A stretch of DNA of 64,000 nucleotides from Mycobacterium shimoidei (GTDB taxonomy: Bacteria; Actinomycetota; Actinomycetes; Mycobacteriales; Mycobacteriaceae). The translations under genes and the position numbers were made by a program. Below are positions 29,746 to 43,300 of the stretch, piece by piece; position 1 is the first letter of the stretch, and every line of letters begins with the position of its first letter. The notes under the pieces were generated by a model, which made no database searches, was not told where the DNA came from, and saw only the letters and a program-made list of their open reading frames with translations. Where the stretch lies: NCBI GenBank assembly GCA_002101905.1, contig LQPU01000037.1:310001-374000 (forward strand), written 5' to 3'.

Positions 29746-32733
29746 CTAACCCGCCTTCGATATTGGAGCGCGTGACGGCCACCAATTGGCCCGCCCGACC
29801 AGCGCGGCGACGGCGGGAACCGTAATGGTGCGTACCACAAAGGTATCCAGCAGGATTCCCACACCGATCACGAAACCGCCCTGGACCACGGTGCCGATGC
29901 TGGAGAACAACAGGCCGCACATCGAGGCAGCGAAGATCAGGCCTGCCGCGGTGATGACGCCGCCCGTCGAACTCAGGGTGCGAATGATGCCGTATCGCAT
30001 GCTACGCGGGGACTCGTCACGCATGCGTGAGACGAGCAGCATGTTGTAGTCGGCTCCTACCGCGACCAGCACCACAAATGCCAGCGGAGGCACGCTCCAA
30101 TGTAGCTGCTGGCCGAGCATGAACTGAAACACCAGCGCGCCGATCCCCACCGCCGAGAAGTACGAAACGATCACCGAGGCAACCAGATACAGCGGTGCGA
30201 CAATTGCACGCAGCAGCGCGATCAAGGTCAGCAGCACCACGAGCAGAGTTACCGCGATGATGAACCGGATGTCGTGTTGGTAGTAGTCACGGGTGTCTTT
30301 GAGGCCAACCGTGTATCCGGCCATCGAGATCGTGGCGTCCGCTAATGCGGTGTTCGGTTGGGCGTCTCGGGCGGCCTGACTGATCGCGGTGACCTGATCC
30401 ATGGCTTCGGTGCTGAACGGGTTGAGTTTGGTTTGCACCAAGTACCGCGCCGAGTGGCCGTCTTGAGAAATGAATACCTTCGCGGCGTCCTGGAACTCCG
30501 CCAGCTGCAACAGCTGCGAGGGGACATTGAATCCGGCCATCGCCGGCTGTGCGGCGTCACGCTTCAGCGACAACAGAAACGTCGCTGCCTCATCGAGCCC
30601 ATCGCCCATCTGTTTGACCTGGTCGACGAGCTGAATCACCGCGTCAGCCACTTGCCGGCTTCCACTGGCGAAGCGGTTCGCGCCCTCCTGCATGCTGCTC
30701 AGGTTGGCTTGCAGGCCGCCGGGTTGATCCATCCCCATGGACTGCATCACCTTGGCGAGGTCGGTCAACGCGCCACGGACTCGGGCTATCGATGCGTCCA
30801 GGGACTCCTTGTCCGGGAACGATTGCAGTTCTCCGGCCAGCTCGCTGATCGCGTCGAGGTCTTCTTGATCATGTCCAGCGAGCAGCCGTTCGAAATCTCC
30901 GCGGGTCGCGCTGCATGACTCGTTGAGGTCGCAGACCGGGTTGCCCCGCAGGGCCTCCAGCACCGGGCCTATCCAGGCGAACATGTTCTTGCCGGCGGAG
31001 AAGTTCCAGCCCATGGCATTGCTGAGCGAGTTGACGTGGTCGACGAGCTTGGCTGCGGTGTCGACCTGTTTGACCAACGCGTCCCCGTCGTACTGGTCCC
31101 TGGTGGATGAGAATGAATCGACCAAGCTCTGGACGCTGGCGGCCAGCCGGGTGACTTGGCGGCGCATGTCGCTGAGGTTTTGGGCCAGTGTGCCGGCCCC
31201 GTCGACGAGCTCGTTGAGGTCGCCGCTGTGGTCGTTGATCATCTCGGACCCGCCGGCGAGCAGGGCGCCGACCGCGCCGGCCTGATAGGTGGCTCGGAAT
31301 TCTTTCGGTACCGCCCCGGTGGGTCGGGTGATGCCGCTGACCGCGGCGATATTCGGCAGTTGGCTGACTCGGTCCGCCATTTGCTCCAGGTCCGCGAGGG
31401 CTCCAGGTGTGCGCAGGTCGTGCGGTGACTGGACCAGGATGTACTCCGGAATGGACTGGTTCACCGGGAAGTGGCGATCCAGTGCGGCATATCCGAGAGA
31501 GCTCGGGGCCGAAGCCGGCAGGGCCTTGCGGTCGTCGTAGTTGTAGCGCACCAATCCGGCGCAGCTGGCCAGGATGACCAGGACCAGCAGACTGGCGACC
31601 AGATGCACCTTCGGTCGGCGCACAATGCGGATGCCCGAACGCCGCCACAACCGGGCCGTCAGTTCGCGGCGTGGCCGGACCCAACCACGCGGACCGGCAA
31701 GCACCAGGATCGCCGGCAGCAACGTGACGGCGGCCAGGAATGCCACGCCGACCCCAATCGCCGCCGACACTCCGACCGTTTTGAACACTCCCATCCGGGC
31801 GAAACCGATGAGAAGGAATGTGATCCCAACGGTGGTGGCCGACGCGGCGATCACTTTGCCGATCGAAATCATCGCCCGCTTGACAGCGCGATCGAAATCC
31901 GGATCCAGGCGCAGGTAGTCGTGATAGCGGCTGATCAGAAAGACCGCGTAATCGGTTCCGGCGCCGGCCATGATCGCGCTCAGAAAGACGATGGACTGGT
32001 TCGAGACGCCCGAGCCGCTCAACTGCGAGTAGCCGGCTACCAACGATTGTGCGATCACCAGCGACGAACCGATCGTCAGCAACGGCAGCAGCATGGTGAC
32101 CACGCTGCGGTAGACGACCAGCAGCACAATGAGCACCAGGACGGCGATCGCCACTTCAATCGGCATCCGATCCCGTTCGCCGGCGACCGTGAGGTCGGCG
32201 ACGGTGGCCGCCGGTCCGGTGAGGTTCACCGTCAGGGACGTTCCCGCTTGTCGGGTTTGTTCGAAGGTGCGCTTGACGATGTCGCTGATGCGGTTGAAGG
32301 CGGCGTAGGAGCCTGGAGTGCCCAACTCGCCGGCAACCCCGACCGGCAGCACCCAAGATTTGTGGTCCTGACTCGTCACGACCGGACGCAGCGGTGGCGC
32401 GCTGATGAAGTCCTGCAGCATCACGACATCTCGGGTGTCGGCGCGCAGCGCGTCCACCAGTTTGCGGTACACGGCTTCGTCTGAGGGTCCCAGACCCTTG
32501 TCGTTGGTCAGGACTACAAGCAGCAGGTCATCTGAGCCCGATTCGTGAAACGCCTCGCTCATCTTTCGAGCGGCGACGCTCGACGGTGCATCGCTGGGCA
32601 AGATAGCGAGTGGATGCTTCTGCGCCATCTCGTTCAGGGAGGGGAACGTCAGCGGTAGCGCAATCGCGGTCGCGACCCACAGTCCGATGACCAGCCAGGG
32701 CCACCGCACTACAAAATCAGCTAGTCGTCGCAT
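29746..32733 (-). CDS. mmpL10: MmpL10-like RND lipid transporter
   Basis: A 995-residue MmpL of the class without an MmpS partner (MmpL3/8/10/11-like layout). It starts [20 protein letters not shown], with the transmembrane Asp-Tyr motifs in [20 protein letters not shown] and [17 protein letters not shown]. The second periplasmic loop has long coiled-coil-like stretches (about residues 480-740) and two Cys ([10 protein letters not shown]). In TPP loci MmpL10 moves the diacyltrehalose precursor across the inner membrane to where pE acts. The gene lies between papA3-like (51 bp) and pE (57 bp). GGGGAG stands upstream of the ATG. The symbol rests on locus order. Confidence 0.9.
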   Translation of the reverse strand: MRRLADFVVRWPWLVIGLWVATAIALPLTFPSLNEMAQKHPLAILPSDAPSSVAARKMSEAFHESGSDDLLLVVLTNDKGLGPSDEAVYRKLVDALRADTRDVVMLQDFISAPPLRPVVTSQDHKSWVLPVGVAGELGTPGSYAAFNRISDIVKRTFEQTRQAGTSLTVNLTGPAATVADLTVAGERDRMPIEVAIAVLVLIVLLVVYRSVVTMLLPLLTIGSSLVIAQSLVAGYSQLSGSGVSNQSIVFLSAIMAGAGTDYAVFLISRYHDYLRLDPDFDRAVKRAMISIGKVIAASATTVGITFLLIGFARMGVFKTVGVSAAIGVGVAFLAAVTLLPAILVLAGPRGWVRPRRELTARLWRRSGIRIVRRPKVHLVASLLVLVILASCAGLVRYNYDDRKALPASAPSSLGYAALDRHFPVNQSIPEYILVQSPHDLRTPGALADLEQMADRVSQLPNIAAVSGITRPTGAVPKEFRATYQAGAVGALLAGGSEMINDHSGDLNELVDGAGTLAQNLSDMRRQVTRLAASVQSLVDSFSSTRDQYDGDALVKQVDTAAKLVDHVNSLSNAMGWNFSAGKNMFAWIGPVLEALRGNPVCDLNESCSATRGDFERLLAGHDQEDLDAISELAGELQSFPDKESLDASIARVRGALTDLAKVMQSMGMDQPGGLQANLSSMQEGANRFASGSRQVADAVIQLVDQVKQMGDGLDEAATFLLSLKRDAAQPAMAGFNVPSQLLQLAEFQDAAKVFISQDGHSARYLVQTKLNPFSTEAMDQVTAISQAARDAQPNTALADATISMAGYTVGLKDTRDYYQHDIRFIIAVTLLVVLLTLIALLRAIVAPLYLVASVIVSYFSAVGIGALVFQFMLGQQLHWSVPPLAFVVLVAVGADYNMLLVSRMRDESPRSMRYGIIRTLSSTGGVITAAGLIFAASMCGLLFSSIGTVVQGGFVIGVGILLDTFVVRTITVPAVAALVGRANWWPSRAPISKAG

Positions 32734-32784
32734 CTCGCCGTCTCCCCGGTTTGAGAAAAGCCCTGACCATCGGATCGCTCCACG

Positions 32785-34206
32785 CTATGCGACGCGTCCC
32801 CAATGCCCGCTGTCCGCGACGCGCCCGCAGACGGACTTCATCGCCTCCATGAAACGGGTGACGGATTTCAGCGCGACCGGGTTGTCGGGATACATGATCG
32901 CCATGACCGTGCCTTCGCCGTACCGAAATACATAGATGGTCAGTTGGTATGAGTAGCGGCCATCGGGGTAGATACCTATGTTGTTCGCAAGGCCCAAGTC
33001 GGCCGCCGCGAGAACGGCGTTGAGCGGGGCGGCGCCGCCATGAAAAAAGTTCGACACCGGAAAATTCGGTCGCGGCCAGTTCAACCAGGGCGCTAACTCT
33101 AGGACGCGGTAATAGGGAACCCTTGCCATGTCCAGACTTGAATCGAACGACGCCTGCGCTGCCCATGCGGCATCGCTGAACGAGGCGGCGGCTATCGGCA
33201 CGGTGATCGGGATCAATCCGGTGAACCAGCCCTGCGTCATGAAATTGTCCGCCGCGGTGCGAGAATCGCGGGGCGTCAGACCGTAATAGGTAAGGGCGCC
33301 GGTGAATTCGTGTTCCACCAGCGCAAGGCAGGCGAACAAACCGCCGACGAAGCGTGCGCCCGCCGCCGTGCAGGCGGCTTCGAATCGCTCGGTCTGCGCC
33401 GGGTCCATCAGCACTTCGGAGGCCATCTCACTGCTAGTGGATTCCGATGGGTCACCCAGTGGAAGCGGGAACTCCGGGAATCCACCATGGTTGTTCTCGG
33501 CGAAGTCGATCCACGCGCGCACCTCGGGTGAATCCACGGTTAACGTCGAAGCGTAATCGCGTTCGCGGGTGCAGAATTCGTCATAGCTGCCGGCATCGGG
33601 AAGGGCCAGCGGCTCGCCACCGCCGGTCAATGCCGAATACATTCCGTTGGCCTCGAGCATCGTGGTGCCGATCAACGTCGCGTCGCCGTGAATATGATCC
33701 ATGGCGGCAAAAAACGTGAATTGGCCTTCGTTTTGGATGATTCCGAAGGTGAAGCAGCCCCACTCCAGCGGATTGGGTATGCCGACGACGTGGGAGCGGA
33801 TTTCGTCGACGGTCATGTAGCCGTGATCGACCGGCATGAATTCAACATCGTTGGGGTCGTTCAACGAATGCCTAACGAACTGCCCGTCACCAACATGCTC
33901 GAACCAGCTGCGGAACGTGTCGTGCCGGCGCAGGTAGGCGTTTAGGGCCTGATCCATCGCAGAAACATCGCAGTTGCCGGGCACGTCACAGCTGGCGATG
34001 ATCTGCCGGGAAAAGGTCAGTCCCGCAGCGGTTCGTTCGCAGTAGTTACGCAGGTGTTGGCCCTGCATGTAGCTGACCGGCACCGAGCTGACCGGGGCCT
34101 GTCTTGCTTTTTCGGCAGCCGCCGCCGTCGGGTGCCAGGAGGTGACCGAGCCGGGGGTCAGCTTCCACTCGGCGAGCGAACCGACCGTTATTTTCCCGAT
34201 GCGCAA
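32785..34206 (-). CDS. papA3: PapA3-like acyltransferase (polyketide-associated protein)
   Basis: A 473-residue condensation-fold acyltransferase that esterifies trehalose. The catalytic HxxxD is H171-I-H-G-D175 in FFAAMDHIHGDATLIG. Start: TTG at 34206 with GGAGG eight bases upstream, giving LRIGKITVGSLAEW, which aligns with the N-terminus and length (472) of M. tuberculosis PapA3 as I recall it; the ATG at 34353 would add 49 unrelated residues. PapA3 makes diacyltrehalose in PAT synthesis, and its homologue in TPP loci does the same. First gene of the minus-strand lipid operon, divergent from the PKS. Confidence 0.9.
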   Translation of the reverse strand: MRIGKITVGSLAEWKLTPGSVTSWHPTAAAAEKARQAPVSSVPVSYMQGQHLRNYCERTAAGLTFSRQIIASCDVPGNCDVSAMDQALNAYLRRHDTFRSWFEHVGDGQFVRHSLNDPNDVEFMPVDHGYMTVDEIRSHVVGIPNPLEWGCFTFGIIQNEGQFTFFAAMDHIHGDATLIGTTMLEANGMYSALTGGGEPLALPDAGSYDEFCTRERDYASTLTVDSPEVRAWIDFAENNHGGFPEFPLPLGDPSESTSSEMASEVLMDPAQTERFEAACTAAGARFVGGLFACLALVEHEFTGALTYYGLTPRDSRTAADNFMTQGWFTGLIPITVPIAAASFSDAAWAAQASFDSSLDMARVPYYRVLELAPWLNWPRPNFPVSNFFHGGAAPLNAVLAAADLGLANNIGIYPDGRYSYQLTIYVFRYGEGTVMAIMYPDNPVALKSVTRFMEAMKSVCGRVADSGHWGRVA

Positions 34207-34399
34207 TAGCTGATCCTCCTCGGTCAACGGTGCTGGTCCGGCCGCGCTCGCGGCGAGACCAAGATAGCTTGTTGCGCTGTAGGCTTGGCAATATTTGCCC
34301 AGTGCCTGCACGGCGCTGTAATACTGTCCGACGGCAGTGATCCTTCTGCGCATCGGATCCGCTGCGGGGGATCATGGGCCAGGCAGAAAGGACAGCCGT
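34207..34399. promoter_or_regulatory. Divergent papA3/pks promoter region with 13-bp palindrome
   Basis: A 193-bp gap between oppositely transcribed lipid genes. A perfect dyad ggcaa-tat-ttgcc (34287-34299) lies between candidate promoters: plus strand TTGCCC (34295-34300) with TAATAC (34319-34324), spacer 18; minus strand TTGCCA (complement of 34286-34291) with TATCTT (complement of 34261-34266), spacer 19. The two -35 boxes form the dyad arms, so one regulator could control both directions. Both promoters are predictions by eye. Confidence 0.45.
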
Positions 34400-37300
34400 A
34401 TGGCGTTCGCCGAAAGCGACCATCCACCATCGGGTTTCGCAATCATCGGCTACGCGGCGCGGTTCCCGGGTGGTGCGGATGCAGACCAGTTCTGGGAGGT
34501 GCTGAGCGAAGGCCGAGACGCAGTCTCGGAGGTGCCCGAGGATCGCTGGGATGTCGACGAATTCTTCGATCCGGATTTTGATGCACCCGGGAAGGTGGTG
34601 ACCCGGCGAGCAGGCTTCGTCGACGACGCGACGGGCTTTGACGCGCCGTTTTTCGGTATGTCGACGCGCGAGGCGAGGTTGCTGGACCCCCAGCATCGGC
34701 TGCTGCTGGAAACCGCCTGGCAGGCGGTCGAGCATTCCGGTACGGCGCCCACGGCATTGGCGAACACGAACACCGGTGTGTTCGTCGGTTTGGCCACGCA
34801 TGACTACCTGGGAATGGCATCGGCTGAGCTGACGTACCCCGAGATCGAGGCCTATATGGCAATCGGGACGTCGGCGTCCGCGGCGGCCGGCCGGATCAGC
34901 TACCGGTTGGGGCTGCAGGGCCCGGCGGTCGCGGTCGACACGGCGTGCAGCTCGTCGCTGGTGGCTATTCATCAGGCATGCCAAGCGCTGTGGTTGGGGG
35001 AGTGCGACCTCGCTCTTGCCGGTGGCGCGAACGTGCTGCTCAGCCCGGCCACCATGATCACCTTCTCGCACGCGCACATGCTCGCGCCCGACGGCCGGTG
35101 CAAGACATTCGACGCAGCCGCCGACGGCTATGTGCGCGGCGAAGGTTGTGGCGTCATCGTCATCAAGCGGCTCGAGGATGCGATCCGCGACGGCGATCGG
35201 ATTCGCGCCGTCATCCGGGGCAGCGCGATCAACCAGGATGGCGCATCGGGCGGTTTGACAGTGCCGAATGGCGTTGCCCAGCAACGGGTTATCACCGAAG
35301 CGCTGAAGCGCGCCGGCGTTGAACCCGCCGACGTCGGATATTTGGAGGCGCATGGGACCGGGACATCGCTGGGCGACCCGATCGAGGCCCAGGCCGCGGG
35401 CGCGGTGTTCGGCGCCGGACGCGAGGCGAGCCGGCCGCTGCTGATCGGCTCGGTGAAGACCAATGTCGGGCACCTGGAAGCTGCTGCGGGCATCGCCGGC
35501 GTGATCAAGGTCATCCTGTCGCTCGAGCACGGGCTGCTGCCGGCGCACCTGCACTTTCGCAATCCGTCGCCACACATTCCGTGGGATCGGCTTGCGCTGC
35601 AGGTTGTGCAGGAGCCCACCGCCTGGGAGCGCGGCGACCGGCCGCGAATCGCGGGGATCAGCTCGTTCGGGTTCGCCGGAACGAACGCGCACGTCATTAT
35701 CGAAGAAGCTCCAGTGCCGCCCGCAGGTCAGGTTGCCCTAACACCGAACCCGGTCGACCCGGGGGGTCGGCGGTTTGGTGTGCTTCCGCTCTCGGCGCGC
35801 ACACCCGAGGCGTTGGTCCAGCTCGCCGACCTGTACCGCAACTGGTTGGGTGCGCACCCGCAAGCCACTTTGGCCGACGTGTGTTTCACCGCCGGGGCGG
35901 GGCGAGCACACTTCGAACACCGGGCCGCGCTGGTGGTCAATTCGACGGAATCGGCCCGTGAGTTACTCGGCGCCCTCGCCGACGACCGCCCGGCACCGGG
36001 CCTGGTGCGCGGGGTATCGGATGACACGCCCAAGACCGCGTGGCTGTTCACCGGTCAGGGCAGCCAGTACCCGGGCATGGCGCGGGAGCTTTTCGACACC
36101 GAGCCGGTGTTCGCCGAGACAGTGACGCGCTGCGCCGCCGCGACCGCAGATGTTCTCGAAAAACCATTGTTGGACGTCATTTTCGATACGGATAACCCAG
36201 AAAACGAAGAATCGCTCCGACAGACCACCTACGCCCAGCCCGCGTTGTTCGCAGTGGAGATGGGACTGGCCCGGCTGTGGCAGTCGTGGGGCTTCGAACC
36301 CGACGTAGTGCTGGGCCACAGCGTCGGCCAGTATTCGGCTGCCTGTGTCGCCGGCATGCTCAGCCTCGAGGATGGCGCGCTACTGATGGCCGAGCGCGGC
36401 CGCCTTTTCGGCAGCCTGCCTGGCGGTGGCCGGATGGTCGCCGCCTTCACCGCTGCCGAGCGTGTCGAGGCCCTCACCGACGAGTACCCCAGTCTGTCCG
36501 TCGCCGCCTACAACGGCGCTAATACCGTGCTATCGGGGCCGGCGGAGGATCTTCAGCGGGCGGTGGCCCAATTGAAAGCTGACGGCATCCGGTGCGACTG
36601 GCTCGATACGAGCCACGCGTTCCACTCCGCGCTGCTGGATCCGATCCTCGACGAGTTCGAGTCGTACGCGAACCGGTTCAATTTCAGTTCGCCGCAACGA
36701 ATTTTGGTGTGCAACCGCAGCGGCGGTGCGTTGGGCAGAAGCGTCAAAGTCGATGGCGGCTACTGGCGTCGCCATGCGCGCCAGCCGGTTGAATTCGCCA
36801 AAAGCGTGCAGACGCTGGCCGACCTGGGTTGCAAAGTGCTACTGGAAATCGGTCCGCAACCGGTGCTTACCGCCGCAGCGCTGCGGGCATGGCCTGACTC
36901 GGCAACCGCACCGCGGGCGATCGCGTCGATGCGCCGCAACACTGCCGACCACCGCCAGATCACCGAGGCCATCGCCGACGCTTACGTGCTGGGGCACCTG
37001 CCTGACTTCGGCGCTGCCTGGCAGGGATCGGCGCGCAAGCTCGACCTGCCCACCTACCCGTTCCAACATCGCCAGTACTGGTATCGAGACGATCGGAAGC
37101 GCCCCAGCCAGCAACAGCACCTCGAGGTGCGTAGCGAAGTGGTCCGGCTTCTTGAGGACGGCCGAGTCGAGGAACTCGCCGCTCTGCTCGGCGGCGTGGG
37201 CGGCGACGACCAGACCCTGAGTGTACTGAGCAAGCTTGCCGCGCAACACAACCAACAGCGTTCAACACAGTCCATTGCGGAAGACCGCTACGCGATTCGC

Positions 37301-40300
37301 TGGGAGAAATCCAGCGTCGGAGCTTCGGCTGCGCAGGCGCAAGAAAAACCCACCTGGCTGCTCGTGGGCGACAACGCCGAGGTGATCGAGCCGCTGGTGG
37401 ACGCGCTGACCGCACTGGGACACGAACATCGGCGTATCGGCTTGCCAATGTCCGCTGCTGACGAGGAACAACTCGAGAGCGCGTTGCGCGCCGCTGCGGC
37501 AGATGAATCGACGCTGCGAATCGTCCATGTTGCGGCTATCGACTCCGAGACCGCACCGTCGATGCGGGCGCTGCTGCGGATGCAGCACCAGATCCTGGGC
37601 GGAACGCGGCGACTCTTCCGCGCCGCGGTTGCCGCCGAACTGCGCCGGCCCATTTGGCTGGTAACCCGTGGCGCGCAACGAGTCACCGACGCCGACGTCG
37701 TGTCGCCGGATCAGAGCTGCCTCTGGGGATTTGGCCGCGCCGCCTCGCTGGAGCATCCGCAGGTGTGGGGCGGACTGGCGGATCTGGCGCATGGCACCGC
37801 CGACGAATGGTCGCGGTTCATTACGCAGCTCATGGCCGCTCCGCGCACCGAAGACCAGTTCGCGTTGCGTGATCAAGTGGTTTACGTCCCCCGGCTGGTG
37901 CGGCGGGTGGGCCCGCCGAGCGCGGCACCGCCGATATTGCGGCCCGAAGCAACATATTTGGTAACCGGCGGGCTGGGATCGATAGGACTCGAAATCGCCG
38001 GATACCTGGCCGCGCACGGCGCCCGCCATCTGGTGCTGACCAGCCGACGCCCGCCCAGCGATGCCGCGCAACTGCGTATCGACGCGCTACGCGACCAGCA
38101 CGGCTGCGAATTCCGGGTCGTCGGCGCCGATGTCGCCGACGCGCATGACGTCGCTCGCCTGTTGGCCACCGTGCAGGCCGAACTACCGCCGCTGGCCGGT
38201 ATCGTTCATGCCGCGGGCGAGATCGGCACCACCCCGCTGAGCGCTCTCGACGATTCCGAAGTCGATCGTGTTTTTGCCGGAAAGGTCTGGGGTGCTTGGC
38301 ATTTAAGCGAAGCAGCCGCAGATTTGCAGTTGGACTTCTTCCTCAGCACCTCCTCGATCGCCTCGGTATGGGGCGGATTCGGTCAGACTGCCTATGGCGC
38401 GGCCAACGCGTTCTTGGACGGGCTGACCTGGCGACTGCGCGCGCAGGGTGTCTCGGGGATCAGCGTGAATTTCGGTCCGTGGTCGGCCGGCATGGCCGAC
38501 GAGGAATCTCGCGCGCGGCTGAACAAGCGCGGGGTCCGGACACTCTCACCTGCCGATGCACTGGCGGGCATGGCGGATCTCATGGCGGCTTCTGCTGCCC
38601 AGGGGGTGGCGCAAGGCGTGGTGGCCAGGGTCGACTGGGCTCGCTTTTTGCCGCTCTACCAACAAGCGGGCAGCCGGGCATTTTTGGCGGAGCTGGAGCG
38701 CGAGGTGCCCAGCTCACTGACTGGGGTGGCGCCGTCGACGACCCTGAGCGGGAAGACCCAACTGGTCGAGCGGCTGACCAACGCTCCGGTGCAGCAACGG
38801 CGCAAACTGCTGATGGATTACCTGCGTGACGCCGTGGCAGAGGTGACGCGCGTCGATGCCGCAGAGATTCGCGAAGACGCGGGATTCTTTGACTTGGGCA
38901 TGGATTCGCTGATGGCTGTCGAGTTGCGACGGCGCATCGAGCAGGGTGTAGGTAAAGAGACCCCCGCGACACTGGCGATGGATTACCCGCGGCTGTCCGA
39001 CGTGGTGGATCATCTGCTCGGCGACGTGCTCGGACTTGACGAGCAGGCATCCGCAAAGGCAGCGCCGGCCACGGTGGCGACGACACGCACGGATGAGCCG
39101 ATCGCGATCGTCGCGGTGTCGTGCCGTTTCCCCGGGGCGCCCGATCCGGAAGCTTTCTGGGAGCTGCTGTCCGGCGGTGTTGACGCGATCCGGGAAGTTC
39201 CGGAAGACCGATTCGACATCGACGAGTTCTACGACCCGGATCCGGAGATTCCGGGCAAGATCTACAGCCGCTTCGGTGGATTCCTCGACGGTATCGACGG
39301 ATTCGATCCGGAGTTCTTCGGGATCTCTCCGCGCGAGGCAATGTGGATCGAGCCCCAGCAGCGGCTGGTGCTGGAAACGGTATGGGAGGGGCTGGAAAGG
39401 GCCGGCTACGCACCGTCTGCGTTGCGCGGCAGCCGAACCGGCATCTTCGTGGGGGTGGCTGCCAACGAGTATGCGCATCTGCTGTCCGCCGAGTCGGTGG
39501 ACAAAATCGAGCCGTATTTCATCACCGGCAACGCGCTCAACGCCGTTTCGGGTCGGGTTGCCTTCGCGCTCGGACTCGAAGGGCCGGCGGTGGCCGTCGA
39601 TACCGCGTGCAGCTCATCGCTGGTGGCCGTCCATCAGGCCTGCCAGGCATTGCACTCCGGCGACTGCGATTTGGCGTTGGCCGGCGGCGTGAATGTGTTG
39701 CTTAGCCCGGTCACCAACATCGCCGCCTCGCGCGCCAGGATGCTTTCTCCCGTCGGGCGATGCAAGACCTTCGACGCCTCCGCCGACGGCTATGTGCGCA
39801 GTGAAGGCTGCGGGATTCTGGTGCTCAAGAGGCTAAGCGACGCGCAGCGCGACGGCGATCGAGTGTGCGCGGTCATCCCGGGTAGCGCGGTCAACCAAGA
39901 CGGTGCTTCCAGCGGTTTGACGGTGCCCAATGGTGGTGCACAGCAACGGCTTATCGGCACCGCACTGGCCCGCGCCGGCCTGACCGGCGAAGACGTCGAC
40001 TACCTGGAGGCGCACGGGACGGGTACCCCGCTGGGTGATCCGATCGAGGTGCAGGCGGCGGGAGCTGTTTATGGGGCCGCCCGTGATGCGGAGCGGCCGT
40101 TGCTGATCGGATCGGTGAAGACGAACATCGGCCACCTCGAATCGGCGTCAGGGTCCGCCGGCCTGATCAAGGTTGTGTTGTCGCTGCAGCACGGCGTGCT
40201 GCCGGCGAGCCTGCACTTCGACACACCCTCGCCGCACATCCCGTGGAACTCGCTGCCGGTTCGCGTCGTGGACAAAGCAATCCCGTGGCAGACCACCGGA

Positions 40301-43300
40301 AGACCGCGACGCGCCGGCGTAAGTTCCTTCGGGTTCACTGGCACCAACGCGCACGTGCTGATCGAGGAGGCGCCGACATGGACGCCCACCGGCGAAGAGC
40401 CGGTAGACGACGCCGCGGTGCAGCAGGAGTCGGACGCCCGCGGCGGGTCACCTGATGTGCTGGCGCTGTCGGCGCGATCACCGCAGGCGCTGGTGGCGCT
40501 GGCGCGGCGTTATGAATCCTGGTTGAGCACCCATCCAGAGGTTGACATCGCCGACGTGTGTCTCACGGCCGGAGTGGGCCGCTCGCATTTCGAATATCGG
40601 GCGGCGCTGGTGGTGGATTCGGTTCGAAGCGCCGGCGAGGGCCTGGCTGAACTGGCCGAGAACAGGCTGCGGCCCGGTGTGGTACGCGGGGAGTGCGCGG
40701 ACCGGCCGACGACGGCGTGGCTGTTCACCGGACAGGGCAGCCAGCATCCGGGTATGGCACGCGAATTGTTCGACACTGAACCAGTTTTCGCAGAAACAGT
40801 GACACGCTGCGCGGATGCGGTCAAGGAAATCCTGCCGCGGCCGTTGCTGGACGTGTTGTTCGCTACCGACCGGGAAACGGGCGGGGAGGCGGGCGAAACG
40901 CTGAAGCACACCTCGTTTGCGCAGCCGGCGCTGTTCGCCGTCGAGATGGGTTTGGCGCGACTGTGGCAGTCGTGGGGTGTCGAGCCAGATGTGGTGCTGG
41001 GGCACAGCGTCGGTCAATACGCGGCGGCGTGTGTGGCCGGAGTTTTCAGCCTCGAAGACGGCGCGCGGCTGATGGCCGAGCGCGGCCGGCTGTTCGGCAG
41101 TTTGCCCGAAGGCGGACGCATGGTGGCGGTCTTCGTCGACGCCAAGCAAGTCGAGGAAGTCGCCAACGAATTCCCTCGGGTGTCGGTCGCTGCCTACAAC
41201 GGACCCAACACGGTGCTATCCGGTCCCGGGACGGATCTGGACGAGATTGTCGGCCGATTCAGTAACGACGGAATCCGCTGCAGCTGGCTGGAAACCAGCC
41301 ACGCCTTCCATTCGGAACTGCTGGAACCGGTGCTCGGTGAATTCGAGTCTTACGCAGCCCAACTGCAGTTCGCTGCGCCGACATTGCCGCTGGTCTGCAA
41401 TCGGACCGGCACAGTGCTCACCGCCGACACCCCACTGGACGCGCAGTATTGGCGGAGGCATTCCCGCCAGCCGGTGCAGTTCGCCGAAAGCGTGCGCACC
41501 GTGGCCGCGCTGGGGTGCTCGGTGTTGATGGAGATCGGGCCCCAACCGGTGCTGACCGGGGCGGCGGTGCAGGTTTGGCCGGAACACCTGGCCGCGCCGC
41601 GTGCGATCGTGTCACTACGAAAGGGCACCGGTGATCGCCGCCAGATCGCCGAAGCGCTGGCCACTGCGTATGTCAGCGGCCACCGGCCCAACTTCGCCAC
41701 ACTGCATCAGCAACCCCGCCGCAGAGTCGAACTGCCCACCTATCCCTTCCAGCGCCGTCGCTTCTGGCCCAAGGCTTCCGCCATCAGCGTCGACGGCCCG
41801 TCGACGTCGGGTCTGCTCGGCAGCGGCAAGGATCTCGCGTCCGGCGATCGCGTGTATACCAGTCGGCTTTCGGTCAGGTCGCAACCGTGGCTATCGGATC
41901 ACGTCATCTACGGCACCGTCGTCGTTCCGGGCGCCACCTATGCCACGATGGCCCTGGCCGCGGTCGGAACCCCGGCGCACGTCAAAGAGGTTTTCTTCTA
42001 TGAACCGATCATCTTGCCGGAAAAGGCTTCTCGTGAGGTCCAGCTGACGCTGCATCCGCTCGACGAGGGTGGTGGCTGGAAATTCCAGGTGCACAGCCGC
42101 CCGTACGGGGTCAGCGACGCCGAATGGTCGCTGAACGCCGACGGCACGGCGCTATCCGGTTTCGGGGAGGAGCCGGCGGCCGAAGACGCCGATCCCGTCG
42201 ACACGGCGATCGAGCGGATGGAGCGCATGCGTCCGCAGCAGCTGTTCGAGACCTTCGCTGATATGGAGCTGGCATGGGGGCCTAGCTGGTCCGGATCGCT
42301 GAAGTCGTTGTGGCTCGGTGACGGTGAGGCGATCGGTGACATCTCGGTCGGCGAGGAACTAACCGAACATCTCGGTGCCGAGCCGATGCATCCGGTGCTG
42401 CTCGACCTGTGCACCGGGGTCGCCTTCCCGGCGTTCCCCGCACTTCTCGCCGCCGAACAAGGAGTGAGCGATTTGTTCTTGCCGTTGCGTTACGGGCAAG
42501 TGGCGCTGCGGGACAAGATGCCTCGGCGGTTCTACTGCCGCGCGAGGTGGCATACAAGTGAGCTGATGAGCGAAACCCAGGTCTTCGACCTCGATTTCAT
42601 CGACCGGGATGGTCGCCACCTGGGCGGGATTCGCGAATTCACGGTCAAACGGGCGCCTCGCGAGGCGTTGCTGCGCGGACTCGGCGGTGATGCCACCCGT
42701 CTGATGTATGCGCTGGGCTGGCACGAAGTGCCGCCCCCGCCATCGGCCAGCGATACGGAGGGCGCCGAAAAGGTCAGCGGCACATGGCTAGTCGCCGGCT
42801 TCAGTGAGCTGGCAGCCGAGTTACCGGGCTGCATCCCGTTCGACAGTGCTTCGGACCCCGAGTTACTGGGCGAGGTGTTGACGCAGGCTCATCAGCGGGG
42901 CATGCCGTTCACCGGCATCGTCTGGCGCTGCGACGGATCGAAGGCAGGGGAGCCCACGGCAGAATCGATCACGCGGCTGGAAGCCGAGATCGACAACTTG
43001 CTCAGCGCGGTACACGCCGCCCAGGCTGACAACTCACTGAAGCTTCCCGGCGGACTGTGGATCATCACCGAACGAGCGGTCGCGACCGAGTCCGGTGAGT
43101 CGGTCGACCCGGTGCAGACGGCGCTGTGGGGCCTCGGGCGCACCATCGTCAACGAGGAGCCGGCTCTGCGCTGCAAGCTGGTCGATTCCGACGGATCAGA
43201 ACAGGCTGTCCGTTCGCTGATCAGTCTGCTCGCTGCACCCGTCGACGAGCCCGAACTTGCTGTGCGACAAGGGAAGCTGTTGGCGTCTCGGTTGCTGCAA

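Noticed and set aside
34337..34399. Longer PKS start (extra 21 residues) and longer PapA start at 34353
   Set aside because: The two extensions would overlap each other's 5' ends. The downstream starts (ATG 34400 with aaagga; TTG 34206 with GGAGG) match family N-termini and leave room for promoters.
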